Shown piece by piece: positions 24,117 through 31,946 of a stretch of 64,000 nt of DNA. Position numbers and translations under genes: made by a program. The first letter of the stretch is position 1, and every line of letters starts with the position of its first letter. The DNA is from Hymenobacter sp. YIM 151858-1 (GTDB lineage Bacteria; Bacteroidota; Bacteroidia; Cytophagales; Hymenobacteraceae): NCBI RefSeq assembly GCF_025979705.1, contig NZ_CP110136.1:1736001-1800000 (forward strand), in the 5' to 3' direction. The notes under the pieces were generated by a model, which was not told the DNA's origin, did not search any database, and saw only the letters and a list, made by a program, of their open reading frames with translations.

Positions 24117-24854
24117 CTACCCGTCGTAATCGAAGCGGCGGTAACCCGGGTTTTCGTCGCGGCGGCCATACCGATTGGGGTGGTCGGGGCGCGGCGGCTG
24201 GTTGCGGCGGGTTAGCTCGTCGAGGGGCCCGCGGCTGTTCATGCCGATGTTCATGTTGCGAATGTCGGTGCGGTTGCGGCCGCCCTGGTCGTAGTCGCCG
24301 CCACCGTAGCCGCCCCTGAAGGGGTTGCGGTCGACGTCGAAGTTGCGGTCGGCGAAACTGTCGCGGCCGCCGCTGCCCAAGCCTCCCCGGAGGCCGTTTT
24401 CGTCGTAGCCGCGGTCCATATCGCCGTTGAAGCCGGCAAAGCCCTGGCCGTAGCCCCGGTTGGCGCCGCTGTACTCCGAGCCGCCGTAGCCCGAGCTGCC
24501 CAGGGCAGCCCCGCGGCCGTAGTTATCGTTGTACTGCTGGCGCGGGCGCTGGTCGTCGTCATCGTAGCGGCGGCGCGGCCGGTCGTCGGGGCGGCCAATG
24601 TCGCGGCGTCGGCCGTCGTAGCGCTCATCCATTTCGTTGGGCCGATAGCCCGGCCCCAAGCCGTTGCGGCGCCCCGAGCTGGCCCCCGATGAGCTATCCG
24701 AAGTACCGCCGCGCCGGCTAAAGCCGCGGTCGTAGTCATCGTCCTGGTCGGAGCGCCCGGCGCCCTGCCGGTTGGTATCGGGGTAGCGGCGCTCGTTGGG
24801 GCGGCTGCCTTGGTTGCGCGGCTCATCAAAGAGGTAATCCGAGTAATAGGCCAT
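24117..24854 (-). CDS. Low-complexity R/G/D/Y/N-rich protein, predicted disordered
   Basis: 245 residues from MAYYSDYLFDEP; the frame extends upstream but the next ATGs lie inside the divergent crp-like gene. The chain is almost wholly Arg, Gly, Asp, Tyr, Asn and Ser, with repeated RR-YDDDD, GYGGSEYSGANRGYGQGF, DRNFDVDRNPFRGGYGGGDYDQ patterns and no hydrophobic core, signal peptide or Cys. It should be intrinsically disordered and resembles eukaryotic RGG/YG-rich proteins in composition only. It is divergent from the Crp/Fnr-type regulator across 163 bases, so shared control is likely. Function unknown. Confidence 0.6.
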   Translation of the reverse strand: MAYYSDYLFDEPRNQGSRPNERRYPDTNRQGAGRSDQDDDYDRGFSRRGGTSDSSSGASSGRRNGLGPGYRPNEMDERYDGRRRDIGRPDDRPRRRYDDDDQRPRQQYNDNYGRGAALGSSGYGGSEYSGANRGYGQGFAGFNGDMDRGYDENGLRGGLGSGGRDSFADRNFDVDRNPFRGGYGGGDYDQGGRNRTDIRNMNIGMNSRGPLDELTRRNQPPRPDHPNRYGRRDENPGYRRFDYDG

Positions 24855-25017
24855 GGCGTTTGGGTCGTTGGTCAGATGATTATCTACCGCCGCATCCGCC
24901 GCAATGTTACACGCGCTGCCCGGCAACTGAGTTGAGCGCCTTGCTAAACCCTGGCTTTGCATATCATTTATTACCAATTGCTTATATTCAGACACAAGCT
25001 TATTAGCAAGCTGCGCC

Positions 25018-25719
25018 ATGAAGCTCGCCCTTGCCCCCAGCATCCTCCCCGTAGCCCGGCAATTTACCCTGCTGCAGGGCTGTAGTCCCGAGGAGCTGGC
25101 CATGCTGGAGGCCAGCCTTACCTGCCGCACCTACGCCGAAGAGCAGCCCCTGTACAACGCCGGCTCCGAGCCCGCCGGCCTGTACCTGCTGGTGCGCGGC
25201 TGGGTAAAAGTGAGCCGCTGGAGCGACGACGGCAAAGAGCAGATTGTGCGGCTGGTCCAGGCCGGCCACGCCCTCGGCTACCGCAGCCTGGTAGCCAACA
25301 CCCCGCACGCCAACTCGGCGGTGGCCCTCGAAGAAACCGCCGTGTACCTGATCGAGCGCACCACGCTGCGGCGCGTGCTGGCCGGCAACCCCAGGTTGGC
25401 CAATGCCTTGGCCGCCCTGCTGGCCTCCGATCTGGCCTCGGCCGAGGGGCGCATGCTGCACCTCACCTACAAGCCCGTGCGCGCCCGCCTGGCCGAAGCC
25501 CTGTTGCTATTGCTGCGCACCCAACAGCGCCCCGCTGGCCAGCCAAACAGCTTCAGCATCTCGCGCGATAACCTGGCCGCGCTGGTGGGCACCACCAAAG
25601 AAACCCTGTGCCGCCTGCTCACCGGCATGAAAGACCTAGGCCTGCTCACCACCGAGCGCCAGGGCATTCGGGTGCTGAAGCCCGCTACCCTAGGTGAGTT
25701 GGCGGCCGCGGCCGAATAG
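25018..25719 (+). CDS. Crp/Fnr-family transcription regulator
   Basis: 233 residues: cyclic-nucleotide-binding-like beta barrel (about 20-140), long dimer helix, and winged helix-turn-helix with recognition helix TTKETLCRLLTGMKDLGLL. The E-x-x-x-R spacing matches Fnr-type recognition of TGAY half sites. The N-terminal four-Cys iron-sulfur motif of Fnr is absent, and the cAMP-contact residues of Crp are not obvious, so the signal is unknown. FNR-like palindromes occur upstream of the following ATPase and near the kinase at 29254, suggesting it controls this region. Confidence 0.9.
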   Translation: MKLALAPSILPVARQFTLLQGCSPEELAMLEASLTCRTYAEEQPLYNAGSEPAGLYLLVRGWVKVSRWSDDGKEQIVRLVQAGHALGYRSLVANTPHANSAVALEETAVYLIERTTLRRVLAGNPRLANALAALLASDLASAEGRMLHLTYKPVRARLAEALLLLLRTQQRPAGQPNSFSISRDNLAALVGTTKETLCRLLTGMKDLGLLTTERQGIRVLKPATLGELAAAAE

Positions 25720-25761
25720 GCAACCCGGCATCGGGGGCCCGCCCCAACACGTAAGTTATTG

Positions 25762-25775
25762 CTGACGAATATCAT
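25762..25775. promoter_or_regulatory. FNR-like palindrome upstream of the P-type ATPase
   Basis: CTGACGAATATCAT: the core TGAC-gaat-ATCA fits TGAYnnnnRTCA at all fixed positions. It lies 87 bases before the ATPase start and just after the Crp/Fnr-type gene. Confidence 0.5.
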
Positions 25776-25861
25776 GGCAGGTGCCCGGGCCAAGCCGTTG
25801 CTTTGGGGCTGCCGCGCTTCGCACCAACGATAAAGGTGGTGCCGTATCAGTGCCTTAGCCT

Positions 25862-28552
25862 ATGCCTGCTGCCTACTTATCAGCCCTTAGCCAGCAACTC
25901 GGCACCGATGCGCACCTGGGCCTAACCGATGCCGAGGCCCGGCAACGCCTGCTCCGCCACGGCCCTAATGCCGCCGATAATGCCCCGCGCGAAAGCCTTT
26001 GGGCCTTGGCCTGGCGCCAGCTGCGCAGCTTGGCCGTGCTGGTGCTGGCGTTGGCGGCGGGCATTTCGTTTGCCATGCACGATGCGCTGGAGGGCTATGC
26101 CATTTTGGGCGTAGTGGGGCTGAATGCGGCTATCGGTTTCTGGCTTGAGCTGCAGGCCAGGGCCTCCGTCGATGCCCTGCGGCGCCTCGATGTGGTAGTG
26201 GCGCAGGTGGTGCGCGGCGGGCAGCTGCGCACCATTGCCGCCACCGAGCTGGTACCCGGCGACGTGCTGCTGCTGGAAGCCGGCGACGTAGTGCCCGCCG
26301 ACGCGCAGCTGATCGAGGCCAACAACCTGCAGGTAAACGAATCGGCCCTCACGGGCGAATCGGTGCCGGTAACGAAAAACCTGCGCGAGCCCGCCCCCAA
26401 CAGCCCCCTGGGCGACCAAACCCACCGCGTGTTTAAGGGCACGGCCGTGGTCGATGGCAACGGCCGGGCGCTGGTAACCGGCACCGGCGCGCAAACCGAA
26501 ATCGGCCGCATTATGGGGCTGGTGCAGCAAGCCGAGCGCAGCGCCACCCCACTCGAAAGCAAGCTTAACCACCTCGCCCGGCAGCTGATTGGGGTTTCGG
26601 TAGTGCTGGCGGCGGTGTACTTAGTGGGCGGGCTGCTGCAGGGGCAGCCGGCCTTGCGCTTGTTCAAAACCACCGTGGTGCTGGCCGTGGCCGCCATTCC
26701 GGAGGGCATGTCGATTGTGGCCACGCTGGCCCTGGCCTACGGCGTGCTGCGGCTGGCCCGCCGCAAGGTCATCGTAAAGCAGCTCACGGCCGTCGAAACC
26801 CTGGGCGGCACCAACGTTATCTTCACCGACAAAACCGGCACCCTCACCCGCAACGAGCTGGCGGTAGTGCTCGTGTGCCTTCCCGAAGGCAACATTGGGT
26901 TTCCGCGCGACGCCGCCCCTGAGCTGGCTTCGGCCCATTTGGGGCAAGTGCTGCGCGTAGTGCAGCTGTGCAACAACGCCCACTACGATGCCGCCACGGG
27001 CCACGAAGTGGGCGACCCGCTCGAGGTGGCCCTGCTGAAGCTGGTGGCGCAGCAAGGCGGCCGCTCGGAGCCCGTGCCACGCGTGGCCGAGCAGCCTTTC
27101 AGCGCCGATACCCGCCTGATGGCCACCGTGCACCAGCTCGGCCCGCACGCGTTTCTGACCTCCGTAAAAGGCGCCCCCGAAGCCGTGTTGCCCTTGTGCA
27201 CGGGGCTCTGGCAGCCGGCTGGCCCCACCCCGCTTTCGGCCGCCGACCTAGGACGGTGGCAAACCCGCGCCGAGGAGCTGGCCCAAAACGGCCTGCGCAC
27301 CCTGGCCCTGGCTTGCCGCACCACGCCCCAACCGCCGCACCCGCCGTTGGCCGGGCAGCTTAGCTTACTGGGCCTGATTGCCTTTCTCGACCCGGCCAGG
27401 GCCGAGGTGATACCGGCCCTGCAGGCTTGCCGCGAGGCCGGCATCAGCGTGGCCATGGTAACCGGCGACCACCCCGCCACTGCCCTGGCCATAGCGCGGC
27501 AAGTGCACCTAGGGCCGGCCGGCAACGCGGCCGTAGTGCACGGCACCGAGCTGCGCCCCCTGCCCGAGCTGAGCCCGGCCGAATGCCAGCGCCTGCACGC
27601 GGCCCGGGTGTTTGCGCGCGTGAGCCCGGCTCAAAAGCTCGACCTTGTTTCGCTTTTTCAGCAGCGCGGCGACGTGGTGGGCATGACGGGCGACGGCGTA
27701 AACGACGCCCCGGCCCTGCGCAAAGCCGATATCGGGGTAGCCATGGGGCAGCGCGGCACGCGCGTAGCCGCCGAAGCCGCCAGCCTCGTGCTGCAAGACG
27801 ATTCCTTCGCCTCCATTGTGGCCGCCGTTGCCCAGGGCCGCGTCATCTTCGACAACATCCGGCAGTTCCTGCTCTACCTGGTTTCAAGCAACCTCAGCGA
27901 AGTGCTGGTGGTTACGGCCGTGGGCCTGCTCAGCCTGGCCGAGCCGCTGCGCCCTCTGCAGCTGCTGTTTCTGAACATGGTTACCGATGTGTTTCTGGCG
28001 CTGGCGCTGGGCTTAAGCGCCGGCCACCCCAACCTGATGCGGCGCCCGCCGCGCAAGCCGGGCACGCCCCTGCTCTCGGCCGCCGATTGGCGCCTGGCCG
28101 GGGCTTTCGCCCTCATCATCAGTGCGTGTTTGCTGGCCGCCTACCTGGGCCTGCGGCAAGTTGCGAGCATGGATGTGGTGCGCACGGCCCTTTTTTACGG
28201 GCTGGCGCTGGTGCAAACGCTGCACATCTTCAACATGGGCATTGGCTGGCAAACCCTGCGCAACCCGTATGCCTGGCTGGCCCTGGCAGCCTCGGTGGGG
28301 CTGCTTGCGGCTACCTACCTGCTGCCGCCGGTGCGCGCCGTGATGCACATCGAGGCGCTGCCGCCGGTGGGCTGGGCCTGGGTGGTGGGCTCGGCGGGTG
28401 CGGCCATGGTGCTGATGCAGGCCCTGAAGCTGTTGCTGCACCGGCTCGGCGCCAAGCATAGCACGCCCACCCCCCCGCCCGAAACGGCCGCCAGGCAGCC
28501 CAGCGAATCGGCCCCGGCGCTGGTGCCCGTCGGGGCAACTGCCCCCGACTGA
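25862..28552 (+). CDS. P2-type cation-transporting ATPase
   Basis: 896 residues. Parts in order: N-terminal cation ATPase domain (1-50), actuator with TGES (164-167), helix M4 with PEGM (280-283), phosphorylation site DKTGT (Asp 323), nucleotide domain, hinge MTGDGVNDAPALRKADIGVAMG, and C-terminal M5-M10 (FLNMVTDVFLALALGLS). This is the SERCA/PMR1-like P2 group rather than the heavy-metal P1B group (no CPC, no N-terminal CxxC). The ion is most likely Ca, Mg, Na or K and cannot be fixed by eye. It follows the Crp/Fnr gene with an FNR-like site between them. Confidence 0.9.
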   Translation: MPAAYLSALSQQLGTDAHLGLTDAEARQRLLRHGPNAADNAPRESLWALAWRQLRSLAVLVLALAAGISFAMHDALEGYAILGVVGLNAAIGFWLELQARASVDALRRLDVVVAQVVRGGQLRTIAATELVPGDVLLLEAGDVVPADAQLIEANNLQVNESALTGESVPVTKNLREPAPNSPLGDQTHRVFKGTAVVDGNGRALVTGTGAQTEIGRIMGLVQQAERSATPLESKLNHLARQLIGVSVVLAAVYLVGGLLQGQPALRLFKTTVVLAVAAIPEGMSIVATLALAYGVLRLARRKVIVKQLTAVETLGGTNVIFTDKTGTLTRNELAVVLVCLPEGNIGFPRDAAPELASAHLGQVLRVVQLCNNAHYDAATGHEVGDPLEVALLKLVAQQGGRSEPVPRVAEQPFSADTRLMATVHQLGPHAFLTSVKGAPEAVLPLCTGLWQPAGPTPLSAADLGRWQTRAEELAQNGLRTLALACRTTPQPPHPPLAGQLSLLGLIAFLDPARAEVIPALQACREAGISVAMVTGDHPATALAIARQVHLGPAGNAAVVHGTELRPLPELSPAECQRLHAARVFARVSPAQKLDLVSLFQQRGDVVGMTGDGVNDAPALRKADIGVAMGQRGTRVAAEAASLVLQDDSFASIVAAVAQGRVIFDNIRQFLLYLVSSNLSEVLVVTAVGLLSLAEPLRPLQLLFLNMVTDVFLALALGLSAGHPNLMRRPPRKPGTPLLSAADWRLAGAFALIISACLLAAYLGLRQVASMDVVRTALFYGLALVQTLHIFNMGIGWQTLRNPYAWLALAASVGLLAATYLLPPVRAVMHIEALPPVGWAWVVGSAGAAMVLMQALKLLLHRLGAKHSTPTPPPETAARQPSESAPALVPVGATAPD

Positions 28553-28615
28553 TACCGTCGGCTCTAGGTGCCGGCTGGCGCTTGGTTTGCCAGCAGCGGG
28601 CCCGCGAAGCAACAC

Positions 28616-28666
28616 GCGGAGGCCATTGGCGCGCCGGCTTTCCGCCTTTGCGCCAACGGCCTCCGC
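28616..28666. terminator. Long hairpin between convergent genes
   Basis: GCGGAGGCC with GGCCTCCGC and TTGGCGC with GCGCCAA pair coaxially; it lies between the ATPase and the thioredoxin-like gene. No T-tract, so termination is presumed from position only. Confidence 0.6.
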
Positions 28667-28732
28667 ACGTCGGGAATTACCGGTGCCGCCGGCCGGGCTG
28701 GCCGGCAGCGCACCTAGGGAGCCTGCTGCGTG

Positions 28733-29083
28733 TTACAGCACTGGCTGCGCATCGAGCGGGGCATTGCTTAGCTTGCTGAGCAGCACATCGGCCACGCCGT
28801 CGCCATCGGGCAGGCCCTGCTGGCGCCACAGCTCCACGCCGCGGCGCACCAGCACGCACGAGGGCAGCTCGGCGGCATGAAAGCTACGCACCACCGTGGG
28901 GTGGCTTACTTCGTCAATTTTCAGCACCCGGATGGCCGAGCCCAGCTGCCCCTGCAACAAATCAAGCGAAGCCTGTAACGAAACGTGGTGCTGCATGCCT
29001 TTAGCACTAACCACCGGCAGCAGCACCAGCAATACCGCCGCATCGGTGGGCGGGGGCATCGATTTGGATGAGGAGATGGTCAT
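28733..29083 (-). CDS. Thioredoxin-like protein lacking the CxxC active site
   Basis: 116 residues. The pattern VLLVLLPVVS, helix QASLDLLQGQLG, IRVLKIDEVSHPTVVRSFHAAELPSCVLVRRGVELWRQQGLPDG is the thioredoxin fold, with the cis-Pro loop at LPSC and the KIDE and RxFHAAELPS landmarks. Where thioredoxin has CGPC there is VSAKGM, so it cannot act as a classical dithiol reductase; it may bind partners or use the single Cys near the cis-Pro. Two FNR-like palindromes are in the space between it and the divergent kinase gene, implying redox or oxygen control. Confidence 0.75.
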   Translation of the reverse strand: MTISSSKSMPPPTDAAVLLVLLPVVSAKGMQHHVSLQASLDLLQGQLGSAIRVLKIDEVSHPTVVRSFHAAELPSCVLVRRGVELWRQQGLPDGDGVADVLLSKLSNAPLDAQPVL

Positions 29084-29138
29084 TGCTGGTTAGGTAATAT
29101 TGCGGAAGTAAAATTGGGTTTTCCACCATAGCCTCGCT

Positions 29139-29152
29139 ATGACATTCGTCAT
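29139..29152. promoter_or_regulatory. FNR-like perfect palindrome ATGACATTCGTCAT
   Basis: Core TGAC-attc-GTCA fits TGAYnnnnRTCA. It is in the divergent space between the thioredoxin-like gene and the PAS kinase. Confidence 0.5.
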
Positions 29153-29161
29153 GCTTTGCAG

Positions 29162-29175
29162 TTGACAAGGGTCAG
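29162..29175. promoter_or_regulatory. FNR-like palindrome TTGACAAGGGTCAG
   Basis: Matches nine of ten positions of TTGAYnnnnRTCAA. Its centre is 23 bases from that of the 29139 palindrome, about two helical turns. Confidence 0.55.
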
Positions 29176-29253
29176 TTCGGCAATTTTGGGGCAAACCTTC
29201 GTACTCTAGTGTTCAGGCAGCCACCCCCTACGCAGCTGCCTTATTTTCTGCCC

Positions 29254-30867
29254 ATGCCCAACAACCCCTATACCAATGCCCTAACCGACCTGCTCATCAA
29301 CCAGGCGCAGGAGTTCATTGGCATTTATGACGCGGAGCAAGGCCGGTTTGTCCGCGCCAACGAGGCCGGCGCCCGGCTGCTGGGCTTTGCCTCCGAGCAG
29401 GAGTTTTTGCAGCGCAGCCCCGAGGCCTTGCCCCTGGCGCTGCCGGCCGGCACCACGTGGCCCATGCTACTGCACGAGGCGCAGCAAAACGGCCCGCTCG
29501 AGGTCGAAACCCGCTTGCCGCGCCCCTCGGGCGAAACCTGCCGCGGGCTGCTGGAGGTTACCTGCTTCGAGGCGGAGGGCCTGCGCTACCACCTGGTGCG
29601 GCTAAGCGAGCAAGGCCGCCTGCAGCAGGCCGAGCGCGAGCTGGCCCAGAGCGTAAGCCGTTTTGAGGCGGTGGTAGCCAACGCCACCATCGGCATCATT
29701 ATGTGCGACCGGAGCGGCACCATCGTATCGGCCAACCGCCTCTCGGAGCAGCTGTTCGGCTACACGCCCGGCGAGCTGCTGGGCCAGCGCATCGAAATGC
29801 TGGTGCCCAGCGCCATCAGCCGCCACCACGAGTCGTTGCGCAAGTCGTTTAACGCGCACCCCTCGGTGCGGGCCATGGGCGCCCACCGCGGCGACCTGGA
29901 GGCCCAGCGCAAAGACGGCTCGGTGTTTCCGGTGGAGGTCAGCCTCAGCTACTTCAACCTCGACGACGAGCTGTACGTGGTGTCGTACATCATCGACATC
30001 ACCTATAAAAAAGAAGCCGAGCGCGAGCTGGTGGCGCAGCGCCAACGCGTGGAGCGCCTCAACGCCGAGCTGGAGCAAAAGGTGGCCGACCGCACCCACG
30101 CCCTGCTGAGCACGCTTGAGCAGCTGGAGCAGCGCTCCGAGGAACTGGCGCAGGCCCTGGCCGCCGAGCAGGAGCTGGGCGAGCTGAAGTCGCGCTTCGT
30201 CTCGATGGCCTCGCACGAGTTTCGCACCCCGCTCACGGCCGTGCTTACCTCGGCCACGCTTATCGAGAAATACCCCGGCGGCGACCAGCAAGACAAGCGC
30301 CTGAAGCACCTGCAGCGCATCCGGGCCTCGGTAAACCACCTCAACGACATCCTCGAAGAGTTTTTGTCGGTAGGCAAAATCGAGGAAGGCAAAATTGAAG
30401 CCCGCCCCGTGAGCCTCGATTTGGCCACCCTGCTCACCGAAACCATTGCCGACGTGCAGGGCATGCTGAAGGCGGGCCAAACCATCGACAAAGCGGTGGC
30501 CTGCCCCGGCCCCGTACGCCTCGACCCCTCGCTGCTGCGCAAAATTCTCGTCAACCTGCTGTCGAACGCCATCAAGTACTCCGGCGAAAACTCGGTGGTA
30601 ACCGTGCGGGCCGATTGCAACGGCAACCGCCTGCTGCTGAAGGTGCAAGACCAGGGCGTGGGCATTTCGCGCGACGACCAGGAGCACCTGTTCGAGCGGT
30701 TCTTCCGGGCCCGCAACGTTACCAACGTGCCGGGTACGGGCCTAGGTCTCTATATTATCGGCAAATACCTGGAGCTAATGGACGGCCGCATCGAGCTGGA
30801 AAGCGAGCTGAACGTGGGTACCACCGTTACCATCACCATTCCCTATGAAAACCATCCTGCTGATTGA
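29254..30867 (+). CDS. PAS-domain sensor histidine kinase
   Basis: 537 residues from MPNNPYTNAL. Two PAS domains (about 12-120 and 133-255; the second has NATIGIIMCDRSGTIVSANRLSEQLFGYTPGELLGQ), a coiled-coil linker (255-310), HisKA with phosphoacceptor H321 in SMASHEFRTPL, and a HATPase domain with N-box LSNAIKYSG, DQGVGIS and GTGLGLYI. No membrane segments, so the signal is cytosolic; no haem or flavin motif is obvious. The stop overlaps the start of the next gene by 23 bases, making the receiver-Crp protein the cognate regulator. Two FNR-like sites lie upstream. Confidence 0.93.
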   Translation: MPNNPYTNALTDLLINQAQEFIGIYDAEQGRFVRANEAGARLLGFASEQEFLQRSPEALPLALPAGTTWPMLLHEAQQNGPLEVETRLPRPSGETCRGLLEVTCFEAEGLRYHLVRLSEQGRLQQAERELAQSVSRFEAVVANATIGIIMCDRSGTIVSANRLSEQLFGYTPGELLGQRIEMLVPSAISRHHESLRKSFNAHPSVRAMGAHRGDLEAQRKDGSVFPVEVSLSYFNLDDELYVVSYIIDITYKKEAERELVAQRQRVERLNAELEQKVADRTHALLSTLEQLEQRSEELAQALAAEQELGELKSRFVSMASHEFRTPLTAVLTSATLIEKYPGGDQQDKRLKHLQRIRASVNHLNDILEEFLSVGKIEEGKIEARPVSLDLATLLTETIADVQGMLKAGQTIDKAVACPGPVRLDPSLLRKILVNLLSNAIKYSGENSVVTVRADCNGNRLLLKVQDQGVGISRDDQEHLFERFFRARNVTNVPGTGLGLYIIGKYLELMDGRIELESELNVGTTVTITIPYENHPAD

Positions 30868-31900
30868 GGACAACGACCTCATTCGTGAGAACACCGCCGA
30901 AATTCTGGAACTGGCCGGCTACCACGTGCTCACGGCCGAAAACGGCAAAATCGGGGTGGAAAAGGCACTGGCCGCGCGCCCCGACCTCGTCATCTGCGAT
31001 ATTATGATGCCCGTGCTCGATGGCTACGGCGTGCTCAACATCTTCAACCAGAACCCGCAGCTGGCCGGCATTCCGTTTATCTTCCTGACGGCCAAAACCG
31101 AGCGCTCCGACATGCGCAAGGGCATGGAGCTGGGCGCCGACGATTACCTCACCAAGCCCTTCGACGAGGCCGAGCTGCTGAGCGCCGTAACCGGCCGTCT
31201 CAACCGCTTCAAGCACCTCAAGCCCGAGTACGACCTGCAGAGCGAAAGCGGCCTGAACGACTTCCTCGACGATGCCCGCGCCGTGGGCAACCTCGAGAGC
31301 CTTTCGGCCGACCGCAAAGTGCACACCGTGCGCAAAAAGCAGGAAATTTACTCCGAAGGCGACGAGCCCACCCGCCTGTACTTCGTGAAAGCCGGCCGCG
31401 TGAAAACCGTGAAGGCCACCGCCGGCGGCAAAGAGCTGATTACGGGCATTTACAACGCCGGCGAGTTTTTCGGCTACATGGCCCTGCTCGAGCAAACCAA
31501 GCACGGCGACTCGGCCGTGGCCGTGGATGACTCGGAGCTGGTGTATATCCCGAAGGACGACTTCACGCAGCTGCTCCTGCGCAACCCCGAGGTAGGCCAG
31601 CAGTTTATTCGCCTGTTAGCCGGCCGCGTAAACGAGCGGGAGCAGCAGCTCCTGGGCATGGCCTACAACAGCATCCGGCGCCGCGTGGCCGATGTGCTGC
31701 TGCGCATGCACGAGCAACCCAGCGCCGAGGGCGCCGCCGTAATCCAACTCTCGCGCGACGACATGGCCGCCGTAGTGGGCACCGCGCCCGAGTCGCTCAT
31801 CCGCACGCTCAGCGAGTTCAAGCACGATGGCCTGATTGAGCTGACCAACAAAACCATTCGGGTGCTGCAGCCCGATAAGCTGCGCCGCTCTAACTGGTAG
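30845..31900 (+). CDS. Response regulator fused to a Crp/Fnr regulator
   Basis: 351 residues. Receiver 1-120 with D52 (CDIMMP) and K104; cyclic-nucleotide-binding-like barrel about 155-275 (YFVKAGRVKTVK, GEFFGYMALLEQ); winged helix-turn-helix to the end with recognition helix TAPESLIRTLSEFKHDGLI. The fusion lets the PAS kinase act directly on a Crp-type DNA-binding module; the E-x-x-x-R spacing again suggests TGAY half sites such as those at 29139-29175, so autoregulation is plausible. It is translationally coupled to the kinase and followed by a strong palindromic terminator. Confidence 0.93.
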   Translation: MKTILLIEDNDLIRENTAEILELAGYHVLTAENGKIGVEKALAARPDLVICDIMMPVLDGYGVLNIFNQNPQLAGIPFIFLTAKTERSDMRKGMELGADDYLTKPFDEAELLSAVTGRLNRFKHLKPEYDLQSESGLNDFLDDARAVGNLESLSADRKVHTVRKKQEIYSEGDEPTRLYFVKAGRVKTVKATAGGKELITGIYNAGEFFGYMALLEQTKHGDSAVAVDDSELVYIPKDDFTQLLLRNPEVGQQFIRLLAGRVNEREQQLLGMAYNSIRRRVADVLLRMHEQPSAEGAAVIQLSRDDMAAVVGTAPESLIRTLSEFKHDGLIELTNKTIRVLQPDKLRRSNW

Positions 31901-31902
31901 CC

Positions 31903-31946
31903 AAAGCAAAGAGGGGCCGCCCACGTGGGCGGCCCCTCTTTGCTTT
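31903..31946 (+). terminator. Perfect palindromic terminator of the kinase operon
   Basis: A 44-base perfect palindrome centred on CACGTG at 31922-31927, with A-rich 5' and T-rich 3' ends, three bases after the stop codon. Confidence 0.93.
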
